In this document: positions 1 to 9,227 of the stretch, piece by piece
Layout of the letters: every line of letters begins with the position of its first letter
How positions within the stretch are numbered: position 1 is the first letter of the stretch
Assembly: GCA_022828425.1 (NCBI GenBank)
Contig: CP094685.1
Span: 2,418,001-2,482,000, forward strand
DNA: 64,000 bases
Reading direction: 5' to 3'
From: Candidatus Thiothrix sulfatifontis
GTDB lineage: Bacteria; Pseudomonadota; Gammaproteobacteria; Thiotrichales; Thiotrichaceae
Notes under the pieces: generated by a model
Told to the model about the DNA's origin: nothing
The model's input: only the letters and a program-made list of their open reading frames with translations
Database searches by the model: none
Position numbers and translations under genes: made by a program

Positions 1-1
1 C

Positions 2-1447
2 AAGAACATCGTCGGCGTGGTGTTGCAGTGCAATAGCTACGAAGTCATCGACATTGGCGTAATGGTCTCTGCCGAGAGAATCCTGCAAGTGGCACGGGAT
101 GAAAAGGTCGACATTATCGGCTTGTCCGGTTTGATTACGCCGTCGCTGGATGAAATGGTGCATGTGGCGAAAGAAATGCAACGGCAGAATTTCCATGTGC
201 CGTTGCTGATTGGCGGGGCTACTACGTCCAAAATTCATACGGCGGTGAAGATTGAGCCGCAGTATAAAAATGACATCGTGGTGTACGTGCAAGACGCGTC
301 GCGGGCAGTGGGCGTCGCGAGTGCGCTGCTGTCCAAGGAGCAGAAGCCTAATTACGTTGCCAATATTCGAGCCGAATACGAGCAAGTGCGCGTAAAACGG
401 GCGGCAAATCAAACCGAGCGCAAGTTGATAAGCATTGCTGCGGCAAGGGCGAATAAGTTTCAGGTGGATTGGGCGAATTACACGCCGCCTAAACCGAACA
501 CTCTCACCCCGCTGGTCTTCAATGATTATCCGTTGGATGAACTGGTGGAGCGCATTGACTGGACGCCGTTTTTCCGCAGTTGGGAATTGGCGGGTAAGTT
601 CCCTGCCATTCTGACAGATGAGGTGGTGGGTGAGGAATGCACCAAGTTGTATGCGGATGCGCTGGCGATGTTGCAGCAGATGGTGGCGGAAAAGTGGGTG
701 CAGGCTAAAGCGGTGGTTGGGTTCTTCCCGGCGAATGCGCAAGGCGATGACGTGGTGCTGTATACCGATGAGAGCCGCACGCAAACTTTGAGCGTGTTGC
801 ATAATTTGCGGATGCAGATGGAGCGGAATGGGCAGCAGCCGAATTTCTGTTTAGCAGACTTCATTGCACCTGCTGTTCCCTTCGACTTCGCTCAGGGAAC
901 GGATGCCACGGTCGTTGAGCGTAGTCGAAACGACTGGATCGGGGCATTTGCGGTGAGTACCGGGTTTGGGATTGAGCCGCATTTGAAAGCCTTCCGCGAA
1001 AAGCACGACGATTACAGCGCGATCATGCTGGAAGCCTTGTGTGACCGTCTGGCGGAAGCCTTAGCAGAGCGGATGCACGAGCGCGTGCGCAAGGAGTTCT
1101 GGGGTTATGCGGCGGATGAAACGCTGGATAATAACGCGATGATTGCCGAGAAATATCAGGGGATTCGCCCTGCCCCCGGTTATCCGGCTTGCCCTGACCA
1201 TACCGAAAAAGGCACGTTGTGGACGTTGCTGGATGTTGGGGCGAATACCGGGATGATCATTACCGAATCGTTTGCGATGTATCCGGCGGCTTCGGTGTCG
1301 GGCTGGTATTTCAGCCACCCGGATTCGCGGTATTTCGGCATTGGGCGGATTGCGCGGGATCAGGTCGAGGATTATGCCAAGCGTAAGGGAATGACGTTGG
1401 CGGAAGCGGAGCGGTGGTTGGCTCCGGTGTTGGGGTATGAGGCGTAA
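2..1447 (+). CDS. metH: Cobalamin-dependent methionine synthase, C-terminal part (5' end outside window)
   Basis: Transfers the methyl group of 5-methyltetrahydrofolate to homocysteine through cobalamin. The window opens inside the B12-binding domain, just after the expected DxHxxG histidine motif: the frame is already open at base 2 ([19 protein letters not shown]), so the ATG at 17 is internal. The C-terminal two thirds is the S-adenosylmethionine reactivation domain, with [15 protein letters not shown] and [16 protein letters not shown] typical of MetH, and it ends at the usual [10 protein letters not shown]. Odd: about 20 residues encoded by bases 875-934 interrupt the otherwise conserved stretch between CLADFIAP and IGAFAVSTG and match a palindromic DNA repeat (listed separately). 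Family assignment is certain; the effect of the insertion is unknown. Confidence 0.97.
   Translation, partial: KNIVGVVLQCNSYEVIDIGVMVSAERILQVARDEKVDIIGLSGLITPSLDEMVHVAKEMQRQNFHVPLLIGGATTSKIHTAVKIEPQYKNDIVVYVQDASRAVGVASALLSKEQKPNYVANIRAEYEQVRVKRAANQTERKLISIAAARANKFQVDWANYTPPKPNTLTPLVFNDYPLDELVERIDWTPFFRSWELAGKFPAILTDEVVGEECTKLYADALAMLQQMVAEKWVQAKAVVGFFPANAQGDDVVLYTDESRTQTLSVLHNLRMQMERNGQQPNFCLADFIAPAVPFDFAQGTDATVVERSRNDWIGAFAVSTGFGIEPHLKAFREKHDDYSAIMLEALCDRLAEALAERMHERVRKEFWGYAADETLDNNAMIAEKYQGIRPAPGYPACPDHTEKGTLWTLLDVGANTGMIITESFAMYPAASVSGWYFSHPDSRYFGIGRIARDQVEDYAKRKGMTLAEAERWLAPVLGYEA
875..934 (+). repeat. In-frame 60-bp palindromic repeat inside metH
   Basis: Two inverted arms TTCGACTTCGCTCA (881-894) and TGAGCGTAGTCGAA (916-929) pair with one mismatch. 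Each arm also sits in a local hairpin: GTTCCCT/AGGGAAC at 875-881/894-900 and GTCGTT/AACGAC at 911-916/929-934. The 60 bp equal 20 codons and are translated (PFDFAQG ... VVERSRN) without breaking the frame. The TTCGACTTCGCTCA core resembles small dispersed repeats seen in many environmental bacterial genomes (from memory, not searched). Confidence 0.85.
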
Positions 1448-1664
1448 ATCAGCCCATCAGCAAGTAGCCGGGATTCCATAAATCTCGGCATTGCTGAATA
1501 TTCTCCTGCTCTAGCCAGAAACTAATTATGTATTACTACGTAAATAAAAACTCATAGAAAAACACATTAACCATTTGAAAAATAAAATATTAATAATTAA
1601 TACGTAACTATGTTTTTAATTTATGTCAAGTTGTTATGTGCAACATTTGAAATAATCATTAATC

Positions 1665-1705
1665 CCGTTAACTGCCTAATCCATGCTGGATCAGGCAGTT
1701 AACGG
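1665..1705. terminator. Long hairpin downstream of metH, possible bidirectional terminator
   Basis: A 13-bp perfect arm CCGTTAACTGCCT (1665-1677) pairs with AGGCAGTTAACGG (1693-1705), continued inside by ATCCA/TGGAT around a 3-base loop. It lies between the convergent ends of metH and the LprI-like gene. Only short T runs flank it, so a classic rho-independent terminator is likely but not proven. The rest of 1448-1746 is AT-rich and shows no gene. Confidence 0.6.
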
Positions 1706-1746
1706 TTTCAGAATCTCCGATAAACTCTATCGACAAGTCTCCACCG

Positions 1747-2628
1747 CTATTTCAGCAGCGTAAGCGTTTCAAACGCATCCATCTCACCCATCACATTGCC
1801 GCTACCGTCATACTGTGTTCCAGTACCCACCGTCGCTTTCACCTTTTTGTTTTTAAACTTGGCGGGCATTTCCGCCACCTCATTCCAAGCATCACACAAT
1901 GGTGCCGAACACAAACCCGAATGCGGCACGCCTTGCTTGTCGGTAATGGTCAAGTAGCAGTTATCACCACACTCATACGACGCAATCACGCCTACCAAGG
2001 TTTTACCTGTGGTGTCAGTTTCAGGTTCGTCAGGCTGCTTGTTATCAACCGCCAGCTTTTCCAGAAAAGCGTCGAAGGTATAAGCGGTTTTGCCTTGCCA
2101 TTCGATTTTGACCCAAGTGCCATCGCGCCCGCCAATCGAATCGGTTTTATCGGTCAGCGCCAACACCTTAACTTTGCCATCATAGGGAACATTGCCCAAC
2201 TTTTTGCCGGTCACAGCGGCACTGTCGCGCACCGTCAGGTTAGGTTTCGCAGTGGCTTTATACCAGCTACCCGCCTCTTCACTATCCAGCTCGGTGGGTT
2301 CCTCCGCGATGGCGATCATCTCATTCAATGCCGCCAATCGGGATGTGTAAGCCGCTTTCAAGCAAGCAACATCGGTACAAACATCACGTTCGGCAGTCAG
2401 CCACGCCACTTGCTCGGTTTTCAGCGCAGCCTTGTCATCCGTACTGGCAAGCGCTTTTTGGAAAGAAGCGGCCAACAACTCATCCAAACTGGATAATTGC
2501 TTGGTGCTACAAACGGTTTTCTCTGCCCAGGTTTTGGCTTTAGTACAGTCAAAACTAGCCGCGTAGCCATGCAGTGGTAGTAATAACGCCACCACGACCA
2601 ATAAACCTTGTGTCATTTTCATCATCAT
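1747..2628 (-). CDS. Periplasmic LprI-like (DUF1311) protein with SH3-like domain
   Basis: A 293-residue exported protein. A signal peptide of about 23 residues (MMMKMTQGLLVVVALLLPL...) is followed by a cysteine-containing LprI/DUF1311-type segment (FDCTKAKTWAEKTVC, about residues 25-110), an SH3-like segment (about 125-195, NLTVRDSAAVTGKKLG) and a C-terminal part with a CGDNC motif. The frame stays open to 2784, but GAGGG lies 8 bases before the ATG at 2628 and a signal peptide starts there, so that start was chosen. Some LprI-family members are lysozyme inhibitors; the role here is not shown. Its start lies 30 bases from the end of cbbR on the same strand. Confidence 0.8.
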   Translation of the reverse strand: MMMKMTQGLLVVVALLLPLHGYAASFDCTKAKTWAEKTVCSTKQLSSLDELLAASFQKALASTDDKAALKTEQVAWLTAERDVCTDVACLKAAYTSRLAALNEMIAIAEEPTELDSEEAGSWYKATAKPNLTVRDSAAVTGKKLGNVPYDGKVKVLALTDKTDSIGGRDGTWVKIEWQGKTAYTFDAFLEKLAVDNKQPDEPETDTTGKTLVGVIASYECGDNCYLTITDKQGVPHSGLCSAPLCDAWNEVAEMPAKFKNKKVKATVGTGTQYDGSGNVMGEMDAFETLTLLK

Positions 2629-2657
2629 TATATGCCCTCGATCATCCGCCAAATGTT

Positions 2658-3587
2658 TCACGTTAATACCGACAAAAGCTGTTGATAATCTTGCGAATAG
2701 CTTGATGCTTCCGCAATCACATACGCCTGAAACGCCTGTGCCGCTGGGGAAAGCCACTTCCCCTCCCGCGTCACGATATGCCAATAGCGTTGGATCGGGA
2801 AATTCTGCACATCCAAAATCACCAACGAATGCGTTTCCAACTCCAGTCGAATACTGTGTAACGATACAATCCCCAAGCCCAATCCCGCAATCACTGAATA
2901 CTTGATCGACTCATTGCTACCCATTTCCAGCGTACTGGTGAAGGTATGCCCGTGCTCCGCAAAAAACCGCTCAATCGCTGCGCGTGTCCCTGACCCCGGT
3001 TCGCGCACCACAAACTTTTCGCCAATAATCGCCGACACCGGAATATCTTTCTGCCCTGCCAACGGATGATTCGCAGGCGCAATCAACACCAGCGGATTGC
3101 ACATCAGGCGTTGCGAGTGCAAATCCAGATTTGACGGCGGCTCGCCCATCACCACCAAATCCGCCTCATAATTCTGCAACTGTTCTACCAGCGTCTTGCG
3201 GTTGGTGATATTAAGGGAAACTGTAATCCCCTCATTCTGCTGCGAAAATCCCGCCAACATCCGCGTAATGAAGTAAATCGAGGTATTCGCCGCCGACACA
3301 TTGATAACGCCCTGATGCACATCCTTTAACTCTTCCAGCGTTTCCACCATGCCCTGATATTTAGCGGAAATCTCGCAGGTATAGATGTGCATTGCCCGCC
3401 CCGCCGCCGTCAGCACAATGCGCTTGCCTTGGCGTTCAAATAACGACAAACCCACGTTTTCTTCCAATTGTTTGACCTGCATGGATATTGCAGGTTGCGT
3501 CATGTGCAACAATTCAGCGGCGCGAGTAAAATTTTCCGTTTGAGCAACGGTCTGGAAGATCTGGATCTGGCGAAACGAAATGTGCAT
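2658..3587 (-). CDS. cbbR: LysR-family regulator of the RubisCO operon
   Basis: A 309-residue LysR-type transcription factor. The N-terminal winged helix-turn-helix is typical (FRQIQIFQTVAQTENFTRAAELLHMTQPAISMQVKQLE begins at residue 5), followed by the LysR effector-binding domain. It is divergent from cbbM with 162 bases between the start codons, the standard cbbR arrangement, which supports a role as activator of the Calvin-cycle genes responding to metabolites. The start at 3587 was preferred to an upstream ATG at 3629 because family members begin with MHxSFRQ. Substrate specificity is inferred from context. Confidence 0.92.
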   Translation of the reverse strand: MHISFRQIQIFQTVAQTENFTRAAELLHMTQPAISMQVKQLEENVGLSLFERQGKRIVLTAAGRAMHIYTCEISAKYQGMVETLEELKDVHQGVINVSAANTSIYFITRMLAGFSQQNEGITVSLNITNRKTLVEQLQNYEADLVVMGEPPSNLDLHSQRLMCNPLVLIAPANHPLAGQKDIPVSAIIGEKFVVREPGSGTRAAIERFFAEHGHTFTSTLEMGSNESIKYSVIAGLGLGIVSLHSIRLELETHSLVILDVQNFPIQRYWHIVTREGKWLSPAAQAFQAYVIAEASSYSQDYQQLLSVLT

Positions 3588-3629
3588 GTTGACGGATTCA
3601 CTCGGAAATTCAGGGTTTCTTGCTAACAT

Positions 3630-3700
3630 CTTAACATAATCAAGTCTGATGTTTAAGTAAGAATAAATGACTTTCCCTTATCTTAAGCATTGCTTATACT
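3630..3700 (+). promoter_or_regulatory. cbbR-cbbM intergenic control region with two inverted repeats
   Basis: Two candidate LysR-type operators are visible: an imperfect inverted repeat CTTAACAT ... ATGTTTAAG (3630-3657) and a perfect 13-base palindrome TAAGC-ATT-GCTTA (3684-3696). The palindrome overlaps a good -10 box TATACT (3695-3700) for cbbM; the -35 is weak (TTTCCC around 3672). CbbR binding is inferred from family knowledge and position. Confidence 0.6.
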
Positions 3701-3749
3701 TGCGCCCATCAAAAGTTATTGCACCCTTTTTATTCACGAGGAGAGAGTC

Positions 3750-5129
3750 ATGGACCAATCTGGACGTTACGCGGATCTTAGCCTGAAAGAAGAAGACCTG
3801 ATCGCAGGTGGCAAGCACATTCTGGTTGCTTACAAAATGATGCCACAGCCGGGTCACGGCTATTTGGAAGCGGCTGCTCACTTTGCAGCAGAATCTTCTA
3901 CGGGTACTAACGTTGAAGTGTCTACCACCGATGATTTCACCAAAGGCGTTGACGCGCTGGTGTACTACATCGACGAAGCCACTGAAGACATGCGTATCGC
4001 GTATCCATTGGACTTGTTTGACCGCAACATCACCGATGGTCGTATGATGGTCGTGTCTATGTTGACGCTGATTATCGGCAACAACCAAGGCATGGGCGAC
4101 ATCAAACACGCCAAAATCCATGACTTCTACGTGCCTGAGCGTGCTATCCAATTGTTCGATGGTCCATCCAAAGACATCTCTGACATGTGGCGTATTCTGG
4201 GTCGTCCAGTGGTCAACGGTGGTTACATCGCGGGTACAATCATCAAGCCTAAACTGGGTCTGCGCCCTGAGCCATTCGCGGCGGCTGCATACCAGTTCTG
4301 GCTTGGCGGCGACTTCATCAAGAACGATGAACCGCAAGGCAACCAAGTTTTCTGCCCAGCGAAAAAAGTTTACCCACTCGTATACGACGCAATGAAGCGT
4401 GCGCAAGACGAAACCGGTCAAGCGAAACTGTTCTCTGCGAACATCACCGCTGACGACCATTACGAAATGTGCGCTCGTGCTGACTTCATCCTCGAAGCGT
4501 TTGGCCCGGATGCGGACAAAGTTGCGTTCTTGGTTGACGGTTTCGTCGGCGGCCCTGGCATGATCACTACCGCGCGTCGCCAGTACCCTAACCAGTACCT
4601 GCATTATCACCGCGCAGGTCACGGCATGATCACTTCCCCGTCTGCACTGCGTGGTTACACCGCGTTTGTATTGGCGAAACTGTCACGTCTGCAAGGTGCT
4701 TCCGGTATCCACGTCGGCACAATGGGCTACGGCAAAATGGAAGGCGAAAACAGCGACAAGCTGATCGCGTACATGATCGAGCGTGACGAGTGCCAAGGCC
4801 CAGTCTACAACCAGAAGTGGTACGGCATGAAGCCAACCACGCCAATCATCTCTGGCGGTATGAACGCGCTGCGTCTGCCGGGCTTCTTCGAGAACTTGGG
4901 TCACGGTAACGTTATCAACACCTCCGGTGGTGGTTCTTACGGTCACATTGACAGCCCAGCGGCTGGCGCAATCTCCCTGCGTCAATCGTATGAGTGCTGG
5001 AAAGCGGGTGCTGACCCCATCGAATTTGCGAAAGAGCACAAAGAATTTGCTCGCGCATTCGAGTCATTCCCTGGCGATGCTGACAAGATCTACCCAGGCT
5101 GGCGCGAAAAGCTGGGCGTACACAAGTAA
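3750..5129 (+). CDS. cbbM: Form II ribulose-1,5-bisphosphate carboxylase/oxygenase
   Basis: A 459-residue form II RubisCO, fixing CO2 onto ribulose bisphosphate. Residue numbering from this ATG agrees with the Rhodospirillum rubrum enzyme: catalytic K166 (TIIKPK), carbamylated K191 in [15 protein letters not shown]287 (LHYHRAGHG) and loop-6 K329 (GYGKMEG) are all present. The start at 3750 has GAGGAGAG 4-11 bases upstream. It is followed by cbbQ and cbbO, the activase pair that serves form II RubisCO in sulfur oxidisers. The GCG/GAC-rich codon choice is consistent with a highly expressed gene. Confidence 0.99.
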   Translation: MDQSGRYADLSLKEEDLIAGGKHILVAYKMMPQPGHGYLEAAAHFAAESSTGTNVEVSTTDDFTKGVDALVYYIDEATEDMRIAYPLDLFDRNITDGRMMVVSMLTLIIGNNQGMGDIKHAKIHDFYVPERAIQLFDGPSKDISDMWRILGRPVVNGGYIAGTIIKPKLGLRPEPFAAAAYQFWLGGDFIKNDEPQGNQVFCPAKKVYPLVYDAMKRAQDETGQAKLFSANITADDHYEMCARADFILEAFGPDADKVAFLVDGFVGGPGMITTARRQYPNQYLHYHRAGHGMITSPSALRGYTAFVLAKLSRLQGASGIHVGTMGYGKMEGENSDKLIAYMIERDECQGPVYNQKWYGMKPTTPIISGGMNALRLPGFFENLGHGNVINTSGGGSYGHIDSPAAGAISLRQSYECWKAGADPIEFAKEHKEFARAFESFPGDADKIYPGWREKLGVHK

Positions 5130-5151
5130 GCCGCAAGCGACCACAGTAAAG

Positions 5152-5177
5152 GTGGGTGGTGCATTCGCACTGCCCAC
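5152..5177 (+). terminator. Hairpin between cbbM and cbbQ
   Basis: GTGGG-TG-GTGC-ATTC-GCAC-TG-CCCAC forms a stem with one 2x2 internal loop, starting 23 bases after the cbbM stop and followed by TTCTCCCCATTT. Such a hairpin could end or attenuate most transcripts, or protect the cbbM 3' end, so RubisCO would be made in excess over the activase. There is no long T run. Confidence 0.55.
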
Positions 5178-5209
5178 TTCTCCCCATTTCTCTGTCAGGA
5201 ATCCCACCC

Positions 5210-6013
5210 ATGACCGACGCTTCCCAATACACCATCCAACACGAACCCTTCTACCAAGCCACCGGACGCGAAGTCGAACTGTACCAAGCTGCGTACCGTT
5301 CCCGCTTGCCGGTGATGGTGAAAGGCCCGACGGGTTGCGGTAAATCGCGTTTCGTCGAACACATGGCATGGAAACTCGGCAAGCCACTGATCACAGTCGC
5401 TTGTAACGAAGACATGACCGCCTCCGATCTGGTCGGACGCTATTTACTCGAAGCCAATGGCACACGCTGGTTGGATGGCCCATTGACCACCGCCGCCCGC
5501 ATTGGCGCGATTTGCTACCTCGACGAAATCGTTGAGGCACGCCAAGATACTACCGTAGTCATTCACCCGCTGACGGATCACCGCCGCACTTTGCCGCTGG
5601 ATAAAAAAGGCGAGTTGGTGAACGCACATCCCGATTTTCAGTTGGTGATTTCCTACAATCCGGGCTATCAAAGCCTGATGAAAGATTTGAAACAATCCAC
5701 CAAGCAACGCTTTGTGGCATTTGATTTTGACTACCCTGCCGCTGATGTGGAATCCACCATTTTGCAGCAAGAAGCCAACGTGGACGCGGCAATGGCAGAT
5801 AAGTTGGTGAAGATTGCCCACACTGCACGTAACCTGAAAGGGCATGGGCTGGATGAAGGCATTTCTACCCGTTTGCTGGTGTACGCTGCCAACCTGATGC
5901 GCGACGGCATTGCAGCGGGTGACGCTTGCCGCATGGCACTGGTCAGCCCGATTACCGATGATGCGGATATTCGCAGCACGCTGAACCACGCGATTGACGC
6001 GATCTTCGGATAA
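5210..6013 (+). CDS. cbbQ: RubisCO activase AAA+ subunit
   Basis: A 267-residue MoxR-type AAA+ ATPase. Walker A GPTGCGKS is at residues 39-46 and Walker B ICYLDE at 101-106. Together with CbbO it removes inhibitory sugar phosphates from RubisCO. The start at 5210 (MTDASQYTIQ) was chosen over an upstream in-frame ATG at 5156, which would overlap the intergenic hairpin. It lies 80 bases after cbbM and 5 bases before cbbO. Confidence 0.95.
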   Translation: MTDASQYTIQHEPFYQATGREVELYQAAYRSRLPVMVKGPTGCGKSRFVEHMAWKLGKPLITVACNEDMTASDLVGRYLLEANGTRWLDGPLTTAARIGAICYLDEIVEARQDTTVVIHPLTDHRRTLPLDKKGELVNAHPDFQLVISYNPGYQSLMKDLKQSTKQRFVAFDFDYPAADVESTILQQEANVDAAMADKLVKIAHTARNLKGHGLDEGISTRLLVYAANLMRDGIAAGDACRMALVSPITDDADIRSTLNHAIDAIFG

Positions 6014-6018
6014 ATAGC

Positions 6019-8262
6019 ATGGAAGACACCATCGCCCGTTACCGCGCCCAACTAAGCTGCAATTTCAAGCAGCTTGATGAAGCCTTCGCCGCCTGTATGC
6101 AGGACGCGCTCGCGCTATTGAGCGAGGAAGGCATCAAGGATTACCTCGACGGTGCGTCGTTGGTGTGCAAAATCGGGCGCGGTTTCGACCCCGTGCTGAC
6201 CTATCTGGAAGAAATGCCGGTTATCGCGTACAAGCTCGGCGAAGGTATGTTGACCCGCGTTAGCGCAGCGGTTTGGAAAATCAGCCGCACCCCCAACGGG
6301 CGCATTATTCCTGCATTTTTACAGACCTTGCCCGACGTATGCCGCCGCCTCGACAGTGAGGAACTGGTTGGGCATTACATCACCCTGTTGTTCGAGATGA
6401 TGGAGCGTACCACGGGATCGATCCACGGTTTCCACACCACCATTCCTAGCCCCGGCCTGCCCAAATTGCTGGCGCAAATGCCTTATTTAATGAGCCAGTT
6501 GGCATTGGGAGGCTTGAAGAACTGGATCGAATACGGCATCCGCAACTACGGCAAGCATCCGCACCGGCAAGAGGAATATTTCAACCTCGAATCCGCTGAT
6601 GCTAAAGCGATGTTGCAGCACGAACGCCACGGCACGCTGTTTACGCACCACGAGCGCAAGCTGAATTTGTATTTGCAAGCCTGCTGGGAAAGTCATGAAT
6701 ACCTCGTGCCGTATTCGGTGGATTTCCGCGATATGCGTGAGCAGCAGCCGTATTTTGACGAATACGGGATGCGTATTCCTGACGTATTTGATGATGCGCA
6801 TGGGGTAACGGGGATTGATCGTTACCGTGCGGTATTGGCGCACATGGCGGCGCATCAACGCTGGACGCGCAAAGTGGTAGCGGATAATTTCAGCCCACAA
6901 CAGCGCATTGCCATTGAACGGCTGGAAGACAGTCGGGTGGAATATCTGGCGATGCAGGAATACCCCGGTTTGCGGCGGATTTTCACGGCATTACACCCAG
7001 TACCGCTGGAAAACGAGTGCGATTCCAAGACGGAATCGTGTTTCCGGCATCGGTTGGCGATGTTGTCTTGGGCGATTCTGAATCCGGCGCATGGCTATCA
7101 GAACGCGAAGATCAATGAGTTTGCGGGCAAGTTCCACGCAAAAATGCTGCAAGGCAACGCGACCACGGCGGATATGGTGCAACTGGCGATTTCGTTTGTG
7201 GCGCAAACGCGCTTGCAAACTGACCAGTTGCCGAGCGTGTATTTCAACAATACCGCCATTCCTTACCGCGATGATAACCGCCATTTGTGGCAGTACATCG
7301 AGGAAAGCGACGACGAAGAATTCTTCGACGAACACAAACAAACCGCGCAACAGAATGAGCAATCGGGCTTGCCGCCGCGCCATTACCCTGAGTGGGATTA
7401 CAGCACGCAGACGTATCGACCGGATTGGACGAGCGTGTATGAAAGTTTGCATCCGGCAGGTAATCCGGCGGTGATTGATGCGCTGTTGCAGAAACACGCG
7501 GCGTTGGCGAAGCGGTTGAAGCAGATTGTGGACTTGTTGAAGCCGCAAAATTATACGCGAGTACGCTATCAGGAAGAAGGCAGCGAGCTGGATTTGGATG
7601 TAGCGATCCGTTCGTTGATTGATTTCAAGGGCGGGGCGAACCCTGATCCGCGCATCAATATGAGCCACAAGCACGACGGGCGTAATATCGCGGTGATGCT
7701 GTTGCTGGATTTGTCGGCTTCGATCAGCGAAGTGCCGGAAGGCGCGACCCAAAGCATTCTGGAACTGAGTCAGGAGGCGGTGTCGTTGCTGGCGTATGCG
7801 ATTGAGGCGTTGGGCGATCCGTTTGCGATTGCGGGGTTTGCGTCCAATACGCGGCACGAGGTGCGTTACCAGCACATCAAGGGTTTCAAGGAACATTGGA
7901 ACGATGAGGTGAAGGGGCGGCTGGCGGCAATGCAGGCGGGGTATTCGACGCGGATGGGCGCGGCGGTGCGTCATGCGGCGCATTATCTGGAGCATCAACC
8001 GGCGGATAAAAAACTGCTGCTGATTTTAACCGATGGCGAACCGTCGGATATTGACGTGGATGACCCGCAATTATTGACGCAAGATACGCGGCAAGCGGTG
8101 AAAGAATTGGATCAGAAAGGCATTTACAGCTATTGCATTAGCCTTGATCCGCGAGCGGATGAGTATGTGCGGGATATTTTCGGCAAGCGCGTTACCGTGG
8201 TGGATAATGTGCAGCGGTTGCCGGAAAGGATGACGCAGGTGTTCGTTACGTTGACGGGGTGA
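6019..8262 (+). CDS. cbbO: RubisCO activase VWA-domain adaptor
   Basis: A 747-residue CbbO. The C-terminal von Willebrand factor A domain has an intact MIDAS motif D564-x-S566-x-S568 (LLLDLSAS) and a later ILTDGEPSD. The VWA domain is the part that contacts RubisCO in the CbbQO complex, while the long N-terminal part binds the CbbQ hexamer (family knowledge). The middle contains an acidic low-complexity stretch (ESDDEEFFDEHKQ). It ends the cbb operon. Confidence 0.94.
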   Translation: MEDTIARYRAQLSCNFKQLDEAFAACMQDALALLSEEGIKDYLDGASLVCKIGRGFDPVLTYLEEMPVIAYKLGEGMLTRVSAAVWKISRTPNGRIIPAFLQTLPDVCRRLDSEELVGHYITLLFEMMERTTGSIHGFHTTIPSPGLPKLLAQMPYLMSQLALGGLKNWIEYGIRNYGKHPHRQEEYFNLESADAKAMLQHERHGTLFTHHERKLNLYLQACWESHEYLVPYSVDFRDMREQQPYFDEYGMRIPDVFDDAHGVTGIDRYRAVLAHMAAHQRWTRKVVADNFSPQQRIAIERLEDSRVEYLAMQEYPGLRRIFTALHPVPLENECDSKTESCFRHRLAMLSWAILNPAHGYQNAKINEFAGKFHAKMLQGNATTADMVQLAISFVAQTRLQTDQLPSVYFNNTAIPYRDDNRHLWQYIEESDDEEFFDEHKQTAQQNEQSGLPPRHYPEWDYSTQTYRPDWTSVYESLHPAGNPAVIDALLQKHAALAKRLKQIVDLLKPQNYTRVRYQEEGSELDLDVAIRSLIDFKGGANPDPRINMSHKHDGRNIAVMLLLDLSASISEVPEGATQSILELSQEAVSLLAYAIEALGDPFAIAGFASNTRHEVRYQHIKGFKEHWNDEVKGRLAAMQAGYSTRMGAAVRHAAHYLEHQPADKKLLLILTDGEPSDIDVDDPQLLTQDTRQAVKELDQKGIYSYCISLDPRADEYVRDIFGKRVTVVDNVQRLPERMTQVFVTLTG

Positions 8263-8276
8263 GCGTCACGCGCATC

Positions 8277-8615
8277 CTACGCCCGCCCATCAACTTTTTC
8301 ACGCAAAATCACCCGTAATTCTTCAAGCACCAACTGTAATTCGGCTTCAGCCAATCCATACAGTTCAACCAGCACTTCTGCCAACGTTTCTTGTGGGCAG
8401 TAAAAATAAGCAACCGGAACATTCAGCACTGCCGCGAGACTTTGGGCAATCTCGAAAGGCGGCGCATGTGTGCCTGTTTCGTAGCGGCTAATCCGCGCAC
8501 TACTACAACCCTCATCTAATCCAATCAACACGCCTAGCCGATCTTGTGGCAAACCCGCACGGACGCGAGCAGCACGCAAACGAGAACCGAACAGTGATTG
8601 AGGATGTTTAATCAT
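8277..8615 (-). CDS. XRE-family helix-turn-helix regulator
   Basis: A 112-residue protein with an N-terminal Cro/CI-type helix-turn-helix (about residues 8-65: LRAARVRAGLPQDRLGVLI and ISRYETGTHAP) and a C-terminal helical part rich in Glu and Leu (about 75-108). It is divergent from the Gly/Ala-rich small gene at 8774. Two near-identical palindromes lie between them, and one touches this gene's start codon, which suggests autorepression. The Shine-Dalgarno is poor: AGG directly abuts the ATG, so translation may be weak. The target is inferred from position. Confidence 0.85.
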   Translation of the reverse strand: MIKHPQSLFGSRLRAARVRAGLPQDRLGVLIGLDEGCSSARISRYETGTHAPPFEIAQSLAAVLNVPVAYFYCPQETLAEVLVELYGLAEAELQLVLEELRVILREKVDGRA

Positions 8616-8616
8616 C

Positions 8617-8665
8617 CTACGATATTCGTAAATTAGAGCTTGCGCCGTCTCTACGAAATTCGTAG
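8617..8665. promoter_or_regulatory. Paired palindromic operators and -35 box for XRE regulator
   Basis: CTACGAAATTCGTAG (8651-8665) is a perfect 15-base palindrome. CTACGATATTCGTAA (8617-8631) is the same site with two changes. The centres are 34 bases apart, about three helical turns. TTGACA at 8672-8677 is a strong -35 candidate reading rightward toward the small gene at 8774; the matching -10 is weak. Confidence 0.7.
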
Positions 8666-8773
8666 AATTAATTGACAGAGTTGATTAATTTATCACTTAC
8701 GCAACATCAACTCCGTTATATATCGGAAACCTGTCTCGCAGGTTTCCAATCAAGGGCATTAAGGAGAAATACA

Positions 8774-9028
8774 ATGAGCAAATGTGACAACGATCATTCA
8801 GGAAAAGTAGCGGCTGGCGGTGCAGTGGCTGGTGCAGCGGGTAGCGTAGGCACAGTTGCAGCAGCAGGCACGGTTGCAGGCTTAGGTGCGACAGGAATTA
8901 CTTCTGGATTAGCTGCTATTGGCGCTGTTGCAGGCGGCGGCATGGCTACAGGTTTAGCCATTACTTGTGCTGCACCGATAGCTGTTGGAGCAGCAGCTTA
9001 CGGAATCTACAAATGGTTTAAAGATTAA
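8774..9028 (+). CDS. Small Gly/Ala-rich hydrophobic protein, function unknown
   Basis: 84 residues. After a short polar head (MSKCDNDHSGK) it is almost entirely small hydrophobic residues with repeated GxxxG/AxxxG spacing (GGAVAGAAGSVGTVAAAG), and it ends in a basic aromatic tail (GIYKWFKD). AAGGAG lies 8 bases before the ATG. The composition suggests glycine-zipper membrane helices; a bacteriocin-like or pore-forming role is possible, but no export leader, immunity gene or transporter was recognised. The adjacent divergent XRE regulator and operators imply controlled expression. Confidence 0.7.
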   Translation: MSKCDNDHSGKVAAGGAVAGAAGSVGTVAAAGTVAGLGATGITSGLAAIGAVAGGGMATGLAITCAAPIAVGAAAYGIYKWFKD

Positions 9029-9065
9029 ATTCTTAGCTTCATCAAACGATAACCGGAGACCTTTC

Positions 9066-9137
9066 ATGAAAACTTTACACGCTGGATTCCCTGGGCAATT
9101 ACCACCGACAGTACCAACACCTCCTTGGAAAAAGTAG
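9066..9137 (+). CDS. Possible 23-residue proline-rich micro-ORF
   Basis: ATG at 9066 follows CCGGAGA with 7-8 base spacing and encodes 23 residues with six prolines (FPGQLPPTVPTPPWKK), ending in two lysines and TAG. It starts 37 bases after the Gly/Ala-rich gene on the same strand, so the two could form an operon. It is too short for codon statistics. The good ribosome site and odd composition are the only support. Confidence 0.4.
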   Translation: MKTLHAGFPGQLPPTVPTPPWKK

Positions 9138-9158
9138 CCCCTATAAAAAGCTTAGAAA

Positions 9159-9227
9159 TCAATGGGGATACCCTACATTGATTTTTGTCAGAATCCGAAC
9201 CAGTATGTTGGTATCGACCGCAATCAA
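9159..9227 (-). pseudogene. Truncated VapC-type PIN toxin remnant
   Basis: Beginning at a TTG that overlaps the antitoxin stop codon (TTGA overlap), the reading frame gives IAVDTNILVRILT, the diagnostic N-terminus of PIN-domain VapC toxins including the first catalytic Asp. After about 22 codons it runs into TGA at 9159-9161 and the following DNA is unrelated. The remaining ~110 residues and the other acidic residues are missing, so the toxin is dead. Confidence 0.8.

Noticed and set aside
6991..7998. 335-codon open frame opposite cbbO
   Set aside because: Arg/His-rich shadow of the cbbO coding strand without homology.
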